Notes: a model not told the origin generated them from the sequence alone. A stretch of 64,000 nucleotides of DNA from Bedellia somnulentella (GCA_963576735.1 OY755183.1:9443213-9507212); one strand, 5' to 3'; counted from the stretch's first letter, positions 11,229-23,622 are shown. Translations and numbers: made by a program.

Positions 11229-11478
11229 AGCTGTGTATTGTCGGCTTGGAATAGCACTACCACATTTCTTCCCGTGGGTGTACGTAAGAGGCGACTAAGG
11301 GTATTGGGGCTTTTAAGGGATTTTTGGGCGATGCGGTTGGAGACCCATCACCAAACACCTTTATTTTGCTATCTTTTCCCCTCTCAACTTCCAAAAGTGG
11401 CTGAGGCATTTTCAATTCTCAGCTGTTCAGCTCTGGCTACCCCTTTTAGGGATTTATAGTCGTGAGTATATGTATGTC
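11229..11478 (+). repeat. Family A SINE-like repeat, near full length
   Basis: Runs from GCTGTGTATTGTCGGCTTGG to GTCGTGAGTATATGTATGT with the 3' hairpin present. A small extra CAGCTGTT duplication lies near 11420. Confidence 0.88.
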
Positions 11479-11641
11479 CTATTGAGCCAGGTTAAAATGT
11501 CACTATCCTATATATTTGATAAGTGTCGAATAGGCAAAACAGCGTACAAAGACTTTTTTTATAAAATCGGGCGATTTCGACCGTCGATAATCTATAATTA
11601 TTTCACTCTCTTCTCACACGCAAACATTAATTTATTTCTTT

Positions 11642-11826
11642 TCACCAGTGAATTTCTCACAGCCCATATATGTCCCGGATAATCAGGTGATTCAAGCCTG
11701 CAATATCCTGCCAAACTGGGTTAAATCTTACAAATTAAATTTGTAAGGTTACCACCCCTCGGGAATCAAACCCGAGACCTCCGTACTTGAAACCAAGCGC
11801 TTAACCGCTAGACCACGAACCACTAT
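11642..11826 (-). mobile_element. Family F tRNA-headed SINE, internally deleted
   Basis: The minus-strand tRNA-like head (GTGGTCTAGCGGTTAAGCGC and GGGTTTGATTCCC) is intact. The body jumps from 'gattatccg' to 'ggacatatatgggctgtgag', removing the middle, including the 5' half of the terminal CCCC/GGGG hairpin. Confidence 0.85.
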
Positions 11827-13984
11827 TTATATTTATTTATTATATTTTTTATTTATATTTAAATTATTTGCGGCAAAAAAGTGCGATAGGCAAAATCTGT
11901 AGGATATGAAAGTAACCGATTCGTATTCACACCAAAATCTTGTTTACCCTTTGCGATTAAATTTAGTATTATTTAAATCATATTTAAGTTATTACAATGA
12001 AATATCGTGACAATATCGAAGCATCTGTGATAAGAGAATCGAATCATAAATCCTTTTGTGTTGGAAGAATCAGATATGGAACAAATAGGTTAAGCTAGGG
12101 ACCAAGGACAAATCTAGCGAGAGACGCGAGTTGAATTCAGCTCGTGAAGTCGACACGTAGCTAATATTAAGTTCCGAAAACGTCACATTCGAGCCAAAAT
12201 TTTCAAATTCACGAAAACGGAGTACATTTGCTCCTAGATTTAATCTTGTTTAGTCCTACTCTTTGGTGAATAATTAGTTCGCTAACCAATGATGAAATGC
12301 GAATCATTTAATGCAGATTCAGTTTAAGTTCAGAATTCTAAATGGAATTTTAGATTGATTGTGATTTATTGAACAGTTTTGAATAGATTTTTCTGACTAA
12401 GCCTAACTGATGGAAAGAGCTTAATTAGAGTTTACGTTATTTAGATTTTACTCAATCGACTGTGACTCTAGCGAGAATATATAGTTTTTTTTGTGTTATT
12501 AGGTGTTCTTGGATTACATTCAACCAAAACCTAGAGTTTATGTCTGCAAATTAGTTGAATCTTTACTCAATAAATAATGATATTCTTCGAATAAAATAAA
12601 TGCAAAAAAACAATAGAATAAGGACTTTTCGATGCGTATATTAGGCTGGCATATAATTAAATTATTTTTCAATTTATAGATTGGAGCAGTCATGTCAAGG
12701 TAACTAGTTGATCAGGCTAAGAGAAATGGCCTATCAAAACCCGTATTCTTGTCAACCGCTTTCAAATAAGACTTCGTTTAGCATTATGATACACAAGACC
12801 AGTTTTTAAAGTCTAGTTTTTCAACTAATTAGGTAAAACGAGATTTGAAAAGAGCGATCGTTTTTACCTATATACATTTTGTGGAAAATTACACATAATG
12901 GAATCCAGTGCCTTAATTCATTATTGGATGGTTTCTTGCCCTTATTGATATGAGAAGAAAAGAAGGTCAGTTCAAATTTACAGTACAGTAGGCGGTACAT
13001 ATTTTAGCCGTCAAATACTAATATTCAAGTAAATGAATATACGGTAATATATAATCGCTATCAAATGTGCAAGTTGCCATGGACATGTGTGTAAACTAGA
13101 CAACCCGACTGAATAAAATACACTCTTTAAATTACGTCGCGTCCTCTTTTTTTACAAAAATTGCATACAAACTTTATTACGATTTTTATATTTTTTTTAT
13201 TTATCTATATGACGGTCAAAGGCACCATTTTATTTTAAATAGAATTGTTTATATGCTACTTGGGTCAAAAATAATATAATCAAATGATTTGCTATACACC
13301 CATACATCTGTTTATTGCAAATTTGAATTTTCAATATATATAATTATGATTAAGAAAATAAACGTGTTCTAAAATAGATCAAAATAGAAGCATAAAAAAA
13401 ACTCACACAACTAAACAAAAGCATGTTTGAGATTGAGATTTATAAAATAATTTATAGCTACTTTGAAAAAAAGTTTTTAACGATATGCAACTACAAACAA
13501 TGTATCTAAGTACAAAACAGATGTGTGCTAAAATTGTTCATATCAGAAAAGTTCTGAAACAAAGGCTCATTGCAAAGTCTTATAAGTTTCGAGTTTGAAA
13601 CAAACAAGTTAAAAAACATACAGATCCTTTAGCCGTATCAGTATTTTCCATTATCTCAGTTTTCTCTTCCAGAAACTTTATCTTTGGACCACGACACGTA
13701 TAACAAACATTTTCACTTTAACTCTTCTTTATAAATTACGTTTCATTAAAAAAGTTGGGAATTGCCATGGATAAAAACTAGTATACAAATTAATTTATCA
13801 CGGCTGTCTTCTCATGAAAGGTTGGCTAAACATTTCAAACCACAAATGGTGACATACAAACAAATTTTAGCATAATTTTGGGAGCACAATGGTATGAGGA
13901 CAAACAATTGTTATTACTGGCGGATTGATAAGTTATCCAGATAGCCAATCAGACATTCTAACCCAAACCCAAAAAAATACGTAA
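11827..13984. other. No feature recognised
   Basis: About 2.1 kb of AT-rich sequence with no ORF, TIR, SINE box or hairpin that I could defend. It is one of the longest stretches free of recognisable repeats and may be unique host intergenic or intronic DNA. Confidence 0.5.
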
Positions 13985-13998
13985 TAATTATTGAAACA

Positions 13999-14367
13999 AC
14001 CGTGATAGCCCAGTGGGTAGAACACTCGGTTATCGTGCAAACGACTAGTGTTCAAATCCTGGGTCGGGCCTACACCAATTTGTCTTTTCTAAAGACATAT
14101 GTGTGGTTAATTTATCATGGTTGTTAACGGTGAGGGAAAACATCGTGAGGAAACCCACATGGCTGAGTTGTACTCAGTCATATGACAGTGTATTCGTACA
14201 AAACGGCGATAGGCCTGCCCCCTATCACGTGAGTACACTGTCCATGCAAAACGTGGGTACTCTGAACACCAGGTGACAAAGTCACATGATGTTCAGAAGT
14301 ATTAGTACCTCTGCCAACCCCTTCGGGCATATTCGGCGTGAACGTTTATGTTATGTTATGTTATATG
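13999..14367 (+). mobile_element. Family C tRNA-headed SINE, full length
   Basis: The head has tRNA-like box A (TAGCCCAGTGGGTAGAACAC) and box B (GTGTTCAAATCCTGGG). A ~250 bp body contains 'tatcatggttgttaacggtg' and 'caggtgacaaagtcac'. It closes with a GCC…CCCC/GGG…GGC hairpin, GTGA and a (TTATG)n tail. A perfect 14 bp duplication, TAATTATTGAAACA, flanks it at 13985-13998 and 14368-14381. This is the best reference copy for the family here. Confidence 0.93.
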
Positions 14368-14381
14368 TAATTATTGAAACA

Positions 14382-15237
14382 TTTAAAACATTCTTATTTT
14401 CATGTAACTATAAATATCGTAACTGTATGACTGAAGTTCATATAAAACAAGTAATAGATACGTATTTTATAGATATGAAACGATTCATACAGGAAGGAAA
14501 AAACAAACATGTTTTCATTTGACCCATGAGACCGACTAAAGTAAAGTTACTCGACCGAAACTACCTGAAATAGGGTTATGCACGTGTTTATGTAGTCCCA
14601 TTTTCACTTGATTATACAGTTCTAACTAAATAATAAATTCGCACAAAACAACTACAGTACCGAAACACATGTCATTAGAAATAGAAGTGAAATTTGGTGG
14701 TAACTATTATTAGGGTCCTCAATTATCCAGAGAGGTCCTTTTGGGACAAACTACAAAGCTTTAATTACTAGCCGCTCAGAGCAGATTCAAACAGATTGAC
14801 ATAGTGCATTTTGCAAATAGGGAACAAGATAACTACTATTATTCTATGCTTTATGTCCAAACAATAGAGTCGCTATTTGAATGAGATTTTATAAATTTTC
14901 TGTGTGTACCCAAATCATTTTGGGTAAACTCAGTGAGACTTTATCGAGTTTATTTTAAGAGCTACATTTGTAAGTACATCCAGTAGATAAGCATATGTTT
15001 TAGGATACTATTTACTTACTCTCAATCCTTGTAACAGGATATATATAAAAAAGTCTTCGTAAACAAATTGATATTTACTATTGCTTAGGACATTTGGAAC
15101 AACTTTATTTGTATTATAATAGGACATACTCGTTTGTTGACTGAGATAATTCTGAAAACGGGTTAAAGTTCGTGTTCAGGTCGTATGACTAATTTTCTTC
15201 CTACTGTTAAAGACGGAATTTTTGATTTTATTATCTA
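14382..15237. other. No feature recognised
   Basis: AT-rich sequence with no supportable coding or repeat structure. Confidence 0.5.
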
Positions 15238-16667
15238 CTAGCGACCCGCCCCGGCTTCGCACGGGTGCAATGCAAAATATACCTACTACAGAATGTCCTT
15301 ATACACAACGTTCACAGCTTTTTTGTCATTAGCCAATACAAACATGGTTTGCTATGGACTAATTGCACTAATTATTGGTTAGTGCTGGAGTAAAAAATAT
15401 TTACTTTCTATTCGTTCGACTAAAAACAAAAGATTATCAACAACAAAATATACCTATTCTATTCAGTTCTTCTATGAACTTAACTATAATTTTCAATAAT
15501 TGAAAATGCTCGCCCTAATACTAAATTGTCTTAACTCTAAATTCAAATCAAAGTCTTAATGGAAGAAATACCAAGAAATATGGTTTTAAGCTAATCCTAT
15601 CTAACCGAATGTACTTACAATACTTCTAATATAATAATAATAATAAAAATTAAAAGATAATCAACAACAAAAGATACTTATTCTACGAGTATTCAGTTTA
15701 ATTAATTCTTGATATTTTCCTCGCTAGAGAGCTTCGATAAACGCGTGCGATCGCTGCAAATCATAAAGTGCTCTAAGGCGAAGCGCGGTTTTTTTTTGTT
15801 TTTTTTTTGTTTACCGGTGGGTAAATCCTCATGGATCCGGGGGATGGCGACGGGGGTATGTCGGACTTTTACCGACTAAAACCCCACCGGTTCGGTGCTG
15901 CTTGCCCTGCGGCCTGTGCGTCGTCACCATAACTTGTGTGCCGGGCGGCTGAAGGCCGCCCTGGCGGCGAAAAGGAGTGTACCTAAGCTAAGTCGGATAG
16001 GTGTACCTAAGCTAAGTCGGATAGGGTAAGTCCGATAGGGGCGAAGCGCGGCCATCGACGCGCTATTTATAGGCACGCGCCGCCCGGCGGCGCAAACAAC
16101 TACGACCCTGCATTTTAAATTTGTAATATCTTCGGTAATATTCATTTAAATTACATGCTGTAAAAAGCATATTGATCTATAATAAATGCACAATTTATTT
16201 AAGGTACTTAATTGGATAAGGATTAATGCTGTATTGTTTAAAATCACTTCGAGAATAACCATTTTTTAGTAAAGAATAAAAATGGTTATGCTGGGTTATC
16301 CCTAAGAGATAGACATATACCATCGCGGACTTTTTTGTTGAACTTTTTAAGGTGAACAATACTGTAGTACATTATTTTGGTCTATCTCGTAGGGTTCAGC
16401 CAGCGTTTGCAATATAAGCGCAAAAAAACGTGCTTATTTACGACATCACATTAGAAAACTTTAAATTTATCAGTGTTTCTCTACTATATTATGCATTTAT
16501 TATACATATTTCATTATATTATTATACAAATTATACATACAAACCTTCTTTAAGAATCACTCTATCTATTAAAAAAAACCGCATCAAAATCTGTTGCGTA
16601 GTTTTAAAGATCTAAGCATACATACGGACATACAGCGAAAGCGACTTTGTTTTATACTATGTATTGA
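15238..16667 (-). mobile_element. Non-autonomous Helitron carrying a nested retroposon
   Basis: On the minus strand the element starts with TC at 16667-16666 and ends with the hairpin CCCGTGCGAAGCCGGGGCGG, then CTAG at 15241-15238. The flanking bases are A and T, as expected for insertion at AT. The 5' region ('aaaacaaagtcgctttcgct') is a common lepidopteran Helitron head. The total of 1430 bp includes a 251 bp insertion with its own duplication at 15789-16039. No helicase ORF remains. Confidence 0.85.
15789..16039 (-). mobile_element. GC-rich poly(A) retroposon nested in the Helitron
   Basis: It is flanked by a perfect 12 bp duplication, GGCGAAGCGCGG, at 15777-15788 and 16040-16051. On the minus strand it ends in an A-rich tail of about 22 bases following CCACCGGTAAAC. 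Its 5' end holds two tandem 24 bp units (each containing TATCCGACTTAGCTTAGG). The composition is far richer in GC than its surroundings. It could be a SINE-like element or a 5'-truncated LINE 3' end using an A-tail mechanism. The family was not recognised. Confidence 0.8.
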
Positions 16668-16744
16668 TGCAACTACTATTAACTGTGGAACTATGAATTA
16701 AATATGGAACATGTAAACACATAGATTTTGAGTAATAGATTTAG

Positions 16745-16928
16745 CTTCCGGTGAGTGTACGTAAGAGACGCCCAACGATATTGGGTCTTTTAAGGGATAT
16801 TTTGGGGTTGCGGTTGGAGATCCATCACCAACAACCTTTAGATAGCCATCATTTCCCCACGCAACTTTCAAAAGTGGCTGAGGAATTTCTGATTCCATAG
16901 CTCTGGCTACCCCTTCTAGGGATGTATG
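16745..16928 (+). repeat. Family A SINE-like repeat, 5'-truncated
   Basis: Begins within the family at TTCCGGTGAGTGTACGTAAG and ends at GGGATGTATGTA. The GTGAGTATATG part is deleted. Confidence 0.85.
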
Positions 16929-17221
16929 TATTATTTACCATATAATTTAATCAAAAGGAAAAACCATCAACACCATAAAAAGGAATGGAAGAGTATCTAT
17001 GTAATTTTCAAGGTAAATAGTAACTTAGAGAAGAAATGGGATAATGATTTTAAATTCAATTCTAAAGTATATTATGCAGGTTTGTGGAATTTTTCCTGTA
17101 ACTTTCAATCAAATAAGCACGTTAACTAAGGGCTTCTCAACCACATTGTATATCTCTTATGAATAAATAACTAATAGTACTACTGAAACTTCGACATCTA
17201 TCCTTTTATAGATGAACGCAA

Positions 17222-17404
17222 ATTAATAATAATACATACGGACATATTATACACCGATCAAGTTAGCTCTAAAGTAAGTATAACACCCAAGACAAAGAAA
17301 CAAACATTTATGCTCATCTCATAAATGTTGCTCTCAGCGGGTTCGAACCCGCAATATCCAGACCGAGAAGCTAGTCACCCATCCACTCGGCCACGGACGT
17401 CGTC
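17222..17404 (-). mobile_element. Family D tRNA-headed SINE
   Basis: The minus-strand head (GTGGCCGAGTGGATGGGTGA and GGGTTCGAACCCGC) and the ATAAATG…GTTTCTTTGTCTTGGGTG body are present. It lacks about 60 bases of body seen in the copy at 6004-6256 and ends in an ATT-rich tail. Confidence 0.85.
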
Positions 17405-17737
17405 AAACATTGCTCGTGCAAATCTAGTAAACTGACTGAATACGTAGAAAACAGTTAATGAAAGCTCTCACTAGTGCAATATACATCGCCTTCATATAGG
17501 TACCTAATTGAATCCGTCCATATTTGAATGGGAAAGCTGTACTAGTTTTAATTAACACTTTTACATCAACTTGGGATGTTTTATCGAAAGTGTCTCATGG
17601 ATGATCCGATAGTTTCACAATTATCTATAAATAAAAGCACTATGAGTAATAAATAACCATGAGAAAAAAAGAGCATCTGCATGAGAATAAAAGGTGAGGT
17701 AGAGAAAGGTTTGTCAGGTTTGTCTTTGTAAACAACT

Positions 17738-18058
17738 CTTTCCCGAAATGGGTTGGCAGAGGAACTAATACTTCTGAAAATTACGTGACATTGTCACTTA
17801 GTGTTCAGAGTACCCACGTTTTATTTGGACAGTGTACCCACGTGATAGAGGGCAGGCCTATCGCCGTTTTTTACGTATACACTGTCACATAACAAAGTAC
17901 AACTTAGCCAATGGGGGTTTCCTCACGATGCTATCCCGTACCTTTAACAACCATGATAAATTAACAACACACATGACTTTAGAAAATTTAAATTGGTGTA
18001 GGCTCTCTGTAACTCGTCTGCACGATAAGCGGTTTTCTACCCACTGAGCTATCACGGT
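17738..18058 (-). mobile_element. Family C tRNA-headed SINE
   Basis: Nearly complete minus-strand copy. The head contains 'tagctcagtgggtagaaaac', and the body and the CCC/GGG 3' hairpin (around 17742-17758) are present. The (TTATG)n tail is missing. Confidence 0.88.
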
Positions 18059-18574
18059 AGCCCATTTTCACAACATGATGCAAAATTCGAAATTAATGGT
18101 AATATACCCACTACACTTAAAATAGAAATATTTGTCAATGCTATTTTGTTTCAGTATAATTATACATGTTAATGAAAATAATTTGTCCATTTTCAAAATG
18201 TTCTATCCATTTCTCTTTACTGAAATAATAACCATATTCGAATGAAGCTCATAGTTTTCATTACTAAAAACGTATATTTAAATTCCAATAAAGATATAAA
18301 AATATAGAGCGGCATATTTATTAATGCGAAACTCACATAATAAAGCTAGATTGCATGCGGTCACAGCAATCGTGACTTTCAGCGTTTTAAATTTATGTCT
18401 TTGCATACCGTTTCAGTTTCATGTTTTCAAATTTATTATATGGGACTTGATAACTATTTCACATTTTTTTTAAAATACATTCACGTTTGTATGTGCTTTT
18501 AACACGAACCAGCAAATGAACAGAGAAAAGACTTATTCTATTTTTGTAACAATGAATGAAGTGCTCTCCATGGT

Positions 18575-18705
18575 AAGTAGTGGTCAGTCCCGGCTACTAT
18601 CAATGGTAGGAGTATTTTTCAAGTGGTTTTTTTTATTACATTATCAAGGGAGGTTTTGAGCCCATCAGTGACACATGTGAGCTGTGATGATGATGGTTAA
18701 AGGAT
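18575..18705 (+). repeat. Family F SINE 3' remnant
   Basis: 'ggtcagtcccggctactatc' and 'gagcccatcagtgacacatg' are followed by GAGCTGTGATGATGATGG. The order matches the 3' half of the copy at 10200-10518, with a T-rich interruption. Confidence 0.65.
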
Positions 18706-19180
18706 TACGATTCTTTTAGTAAGGCTATGATTTAAAAAAGACTTTAGAAAACAGACTAATACTAATTTTCCAAGATCGGCGTAGAATAACATTTCCGCGT
18801 TCGTTTTCATGAATAAAGTAAATATTTATTTATCATTTATTTAAAGCTTAAAGTTGCTGATAAATTAACAGATAATTGCAGACACTTAATTAACATTGTA
18901 AGGCTTATCTTTAATTTCAATACGAATTTCTAAAACCGCTACGTAAAAATTATACTTTCCTCAATAAAATAAGGCTCTCAAACGAACTTAATCTAACCTT
19001 CTTCCGGGCAAATTAACTCTGGGATCAGCTGTTCAAAGTAATTTAATTCAACTCGGAAAAATTATCGTCACATTTAAGGATTGATTCTCTCATGAATAAA
19101 TTATGTTTTTAGTACTATGTAATCGAGACTTCTTCATCTCTTAAAATACAGGAATATAACATACCGAATAAAAACGGTGT

Positions 19181-19395
19181 AGTGTCGGCTTAGAATTTTT
19201 CTAAACTTACCCAATTGTTGCCGTGGTTGTCGTAAGAGGTGACTTGATATTGGGGCATTTCTAGTGATTGTTGGATAATGCGACTTGTATATTACCATCT
19301 TTTCCCCACTCAACTTCCAAAAGTATCTGAGGATTTGGTAATTGAACTAATCTGGGTACACCTTTTTAGATTTATTTAGCCATGAGCATACGACT
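19181..19395 (+). repeat. Family A SINE-like repeat, degraded
   Basis: Keeps GTGTAGTGTCGGCTTAGAAT, 'ccactcaacttccaaaagta' and a degenerate GCCATGAGCATACG end. Confidence 0.75.
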
Positions 19396-20756
19396 ATATG
19401 TATATAGTCGTACGATAATACTCATTGCTGTAATTTCATGCAAGGGGTAGCCAGAAATACAAATAAAAATGTTATCTGTTAAGTTTACGGACGATTAGTT
19501 TCACGTGATATTGGCGGTTTCGCTCGTGGAAAATGTATTTTTTTGTGCATGCTGTTGACGACAATGATAACTTATTAGACACTATCACGTCAAAGATCCA
19601 TAGCCACTTTTAGTGTTGTTTTTTTTTTTTTAATGAGTTGGTTGTTTGAGGTATTAATGGATTTCGAAGCTATGTCAACCCTGTAACTATTATGAAATAA
19701 AAACATGTGATGAAGATTGAGATTATAATCAGATATTTCCTTGTATATTGTCAAAACCTGTGCTGTGTGTACTTTTATGCGCCACCAGCAAAAATGTATG
19801 ATAGTCAGTAGTTAGGCATCCACAAATTATTTTTTATCAGCTTGAAATACTAGCAGTAGTCCTTGTTTTCCAGTATGAAGAGGCTAAGGATTTTAATCAA
19901 CCATAATAACATTTATTATGGCTGATCTAAATATTGTTTTAAAACATAAAGTTTTATTTGAGTAAATGAAGTGCACTCGAGTATTCACTGCGCTTATAGT
20001 TCTTGGAAATTTCTGAGCGGATTGCCCTGTTGCTGAAACACTTAGCTATTTCAGCAAACATTTGAGAAAACTTACATATTAATTACTTACAAGTGCATAC
20101 CGAAAACTAAGATTCAATTAAGTTTTTAATAATAATAATTTGTTATGCCTTTAATAATAAATATATATTTGAGGAAAATTTTGTATTAAACGTCTATGAA
20201 AGAAAGACAGGGGCTTTTGTTATAAAACGTGCCATAGAGTCAGGGTATTTTAATGAAATAACTAAATATTTCTGTTTAATAAGTAAACATAGCGATAATT
20301 GATGGCCTGAATTCAAACTTTGTAGTTTAATATGACTTTTGAGCATAAACCACTCGAAGATTACGCGGTTATTTTTTAGATCAGGGATTGTCTGAGACAA
20401 AATTTTAAGCCCAATTTATTGTTAATGGAAATCATTGTGAAGATAATAAGATATTCCTGTTTACTTGAGAACTTGATGATTTCCTCGAAAACTCGGAAAT
20501 TTCAAGCAGTCACTTTTTACACCAATCCAGCTAAAGAGAGTTTTTATGGAATTCATACAAATTTATAACATTAAATGTAAACATTATGATTTTTTAATAA
20601 TATTCGCTAACTTGACTCTCTCGTAAAATTTAAATAGAAAGTGTCTTTCATAATCTTATCTAATATTCTATATATTCCACCAAAACGATATTAGAGTCGA
20701 GCAAAGTCATAATACAATTTTCATTCTATATTCATAAATGTTTGATGCTGCAACAC
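19396..20756. other. No feature recognised
   Basis: AT-rich sequence. The only structure noted is a near-perfect 22-base palindrome at 19390-19411 with 10-base arms ACGACTATAT, overlapping the end of the preceding family A copy. Confidence 0.5.
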
Positions 20757-21161
20757 TCATAATCTTCCTTCATTGATGTTGAGATACCAGGCGTTCATGA
20801 GTACTGAGAAATTTGTACGAGGGTCACGTAATATAGACGTTGTAGATAAGGTTGCTAGCGGGCTCTGTCCTGTGTTGTTCAACCTACTGCTAATTAAAAA
20901 TAAATCTAGATTATATCTGCTTTTGCTTGAATAGAATCTAATTTCAAATAACTGTTCGTAAGTGCTAACAAAGTACCTAGAGAGTATTGTGTTGCGCAGA
21001 TATTTGTTTAATTTTGAATCTAGTTTTACAGTGAACCTTAAATGGTTTATGATTACCTTAATTTTATTTGTTGTTGAATGTAGAGTTAGATAAACGTTTC
21101 TGTCCATGGAATATCCCGTGAAATCTTGGACTGAAAATACACTGAAAATTAAATTATCCAA
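20757..21161 (-). CDS. Unrecognised 134-codon ORF, doubtful
   Basis: This is the longest ORF in the window outside retrotransposons. The peptide is basic and rich in Ser, Leu, Tyr and Asn, with no cysteine motif, signal peptide or catalytic motif visible. The C-terminal part contains GQSPLATLSTTSILRDPRTN. Length alone is weak evidence in AT-rich DNA. It could be a decayed TE ORF or chance. No spliced structure can be proposed. Confidence 0.15.
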   Translation of the reverse strand: MDNLIFSVFSVQDFTGYSMDRNVYLTLHSTTNKIKVIINHLRFTVKLDSKLNKYLRNTILSRYFVSTYEQLFEIRFYSSKSRYNLDLFLISSRLNNTGQSPLATLSTTSILRDPRTNFSVLMNAWYLNINEGRL

Positions 21162-21507
21162 AGCGTCTTAGCCAAAATAGAGATACAAAACACAGAATCA
21201 ATCATGTATTTTATTCTTGATATTAGTTGTGTAACATTTATATTTATAACAAAAAACCTTTTATATCAACACGTACCTACTTATGTATTGGTACTTACTA
21301 AAAGTATTCGTATATGGTTATTTCGTGTTTGATAAGGAAGCCTTGATGTTTTTTTTAATCCTTTTTATAATGAACCCTATAAGTAGATGTGAGTGTTAAT
21401 GCTAACTCTAAGTATTCTTTTCAAGATTTGATGTTATTAAGAATAATATAGTCTTTAGCTTTAAAATTTAATTGGTTATAACTAACTTCTACTTAGCCAC
21501 GTATGTT

Positions 21508-21648
21508 CTTTACGATGTTATCAACATGATAAATTAACCACACATACATGACAGTAGAAAAAACAAATTGGTGTAAGTCCGACTCGGGATATGAACCCTC
21601 GTCGTCTTTACGACAAACGGTGTGCTACCCACTGAACTATCATAGTTG
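21508..21648 (-). mobile_element. Family C SINE, head portion only
   Basis: Minus-strand head plus about 60 bases of body (GATAAATTAACCACACAT…). The 3' two thirds are missing, unusual for target-primed insertion, so a later deletion is likely. Confidence 0.8.
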
Positions 21649-21663
21649 TAGATAAATATTATT

Positions 21664-21728
21664 AAAACTGCTATGCAGTGTCAGCTAAGAATAGCACTAA
21701 CCAATCCGGTTACCCCTTTTTGGGTTTT
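21664..21728 (+). repeat. Family A fragment, internally deleted
   Basis: The 5' piece 'gcagtgtcagctaagaatag' is joined directly to a 3' piece 'ggttacccctttttgggttt'. Confidence 0.55.
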
Positions 21729-22230
21729 CAGGTGTTAGAATACTTAAGTTTAGGCAGTACGTATATAACGTACGTTATATTTAGTGAAAACTTTTTGCCT
21801 TCTAATCAACAAAATTTGTAGGTCTAGCGTATATTAAGAGCGACAATTGCTTTACTTCACAAATCGAGGGTAACATTGGAATAGTTTTAGTCCAGTGTTT
21901 CTAAAACTTTTTGGTAACCTCGAAAATTTGTTTCAACTGTTCTAGACGTAACTCTCATGTTGCCAAGTTAGTTTGGAAATTGTGTTTCAAACCTAATTCG
22001 GGTCTCCTTTGTAAAATGGTAAATAAGTATGTATGTAAATAAGTTACAAATATCTCTTTTTCAACGCTTGTAAATTTTTATAGTTATATGGACTTTTAAA
22101 ATACCCATGGCTCCTTTCGTCAAGCAACAGCTAAACTGTACGTAATTTTGGAGGCGATGATATGGTGAAATATGTGCGACTTCCCTAACACTGTGCATCC
22201 GATTTAGACTCGACGGGCGAACTAATTTAT

Positions 22231-22374
22231 TAACGCCCGATTTCTGAATTGAGTATTCCAGCTGAGAGCAACTTAAGTATCGTTCTGTCGCATTGAAATC
22301 TTAACAACTGAATGAGACAAAACGATACTTAAGTCGTTCTCAGCTTGAATATTCAATTCAAAAATCGGGCGTAA
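22231..22374. mobile_element. Fold-back (palindromic) MITE-like element
   Basis: Arms of about 60 bp start at ACGCCCGATTT (22233) and end at AAATCGGGCGT (22372). They are roughly 85% complementary around a loop of about 22 bases near 22291-22312. The arms share CAGCTGAGA/TCTCAGCTTG and ACTTAAGTATCGTT. No ORF. The TSD is ambiguous (TTA-like on the left, TAA on the right), so the superfamily is not assignable. Confidence 0.8.
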
Positions 22375-22811
22375 GTAGCCAGAGCGTAACTCAATGTTTT
22401 GTCCTAGTAATAGAAATATTCAACAACTTCGAATGTAGATTATCCAAGTTTAACATAAGTGTGGGTACGACTTGCCTATACAACATGATTTTCGTTTTGT
22501 CCATGTATATTTTTGGGCCCTATACGTAATTCAATCCATGAAGACTCGTCCCACTTTTTTACGGTAATCGCGAAATCTGACCATCTCATGCTTCGACACG
22601 ATTGGCCAATATTTGTTTGTGTGTATATGTCCACATAGGCGAATTAATTTACCGTAGAAGGACTAACACATGAGCCTTTTTTTCACACTTCTAATATGAA
22701 GGTTAAGAGGAAAGTATGGGGCACACCTTCGTAAATGGAACTACCTATATCTCTCAAATACTCTACTGAGATCATTACAAAGAGATGTTATAAGAAGTAA
22801 AAACGTAGTAC

Positions 22812-23069
22812 ATACATACATATACTCACGGCTATAAATCCCCAGAAGGGGTAGCCAGCACTAAGGAAATTACATATTCCTCAGCCACTTTTGGAAAGTT
22901 TTGTGGAGTAAAGATAAAGGTAAGATAAAGATAAATAATGGTTTTTAGTGATGGATCTCCAACCTCATCGCCGAAAAATCCCTTATAGCCCCAATACCGT
23001 TAGTCACCTCTTACGTACACCCACCGGAAGAACCGAGGTAGTACTATTCTAAGCCGAAACTTCACAGCA
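22812..23069 (-). repeat. Family A SINE-like repeat with target-site duplication
   Basis: Full-length copy flanked by AACGTAGT at 22802-22809 and again at 23069-23076. The 3' hairpin is perfect here: GGCTA, CCCC, TTCT, GGGG, ATTTA, TAGCC on the minus strand (22830-22856). A short AAGATAAAGGT duplication has expanded the middle near 22915-22940. Confidence 0.92.
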
Positions 23070-23535
23070 ACGTAGTGTTTATTTAATTCTTGACTAATAG
23101 ACCTATATATCATCATACCAAAATGAGTAGTTTAAGTTTAATAGTATTTGACACAAGAGCATCAAACCTTGGTTTTTAAATTAAATTATATATGGAGTTG
23201 ATTCTCATTTCTGGGATGACTTACAAATAGTTTGATTTTGTTTAACATACGAATTCAGTTTTTTTTCTGTCGTCATTTTGTATTGAAATTTCCTGCATTG
23301 TTGTACGAGAATTATTTTGCTGTTATTGGCGTTTCGTCGAAGCAATAGCAAATGGGTTATTTATTTCTTTTGACAATCAAAGCATGTTAATGAATTCAAA
23401 TAATTATTTCAACCCTCGACTGTACCAGAGATGTAGCGTGCGTTCATCCTGACAGAAAGAAAGAGGTTAAGTTTTAAATAGTAAATATTTACTTAAAGGC
23501 AGCCTTATGGAAATATACTTTAAAAAGTACTAAAA

Positions 23536-23622
23536 TTTCCAAAAGTGGCTGAGGAGTTTTTAATTCCTTAGCTCTGGCTAACCCTTCTAGGGATCTTTAG
23601 CCGAGAGTATATGTATGTTTGT
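23536..23622 (+). repeat. Family A 3' fragment
   Basis: Only the last ~85 bases, from TTTCCAAAAGTGGCTGAGG to GAGAGTATATGTATG. Confidence 0.85.

Noticed and set aside
15924..16145. 73-codon minus ORF rich in Arg/Ala
   Set aside because: Crosses the border between the nested retroposon and the Helitron; includes the tandem 24-mers, so it is incidental.
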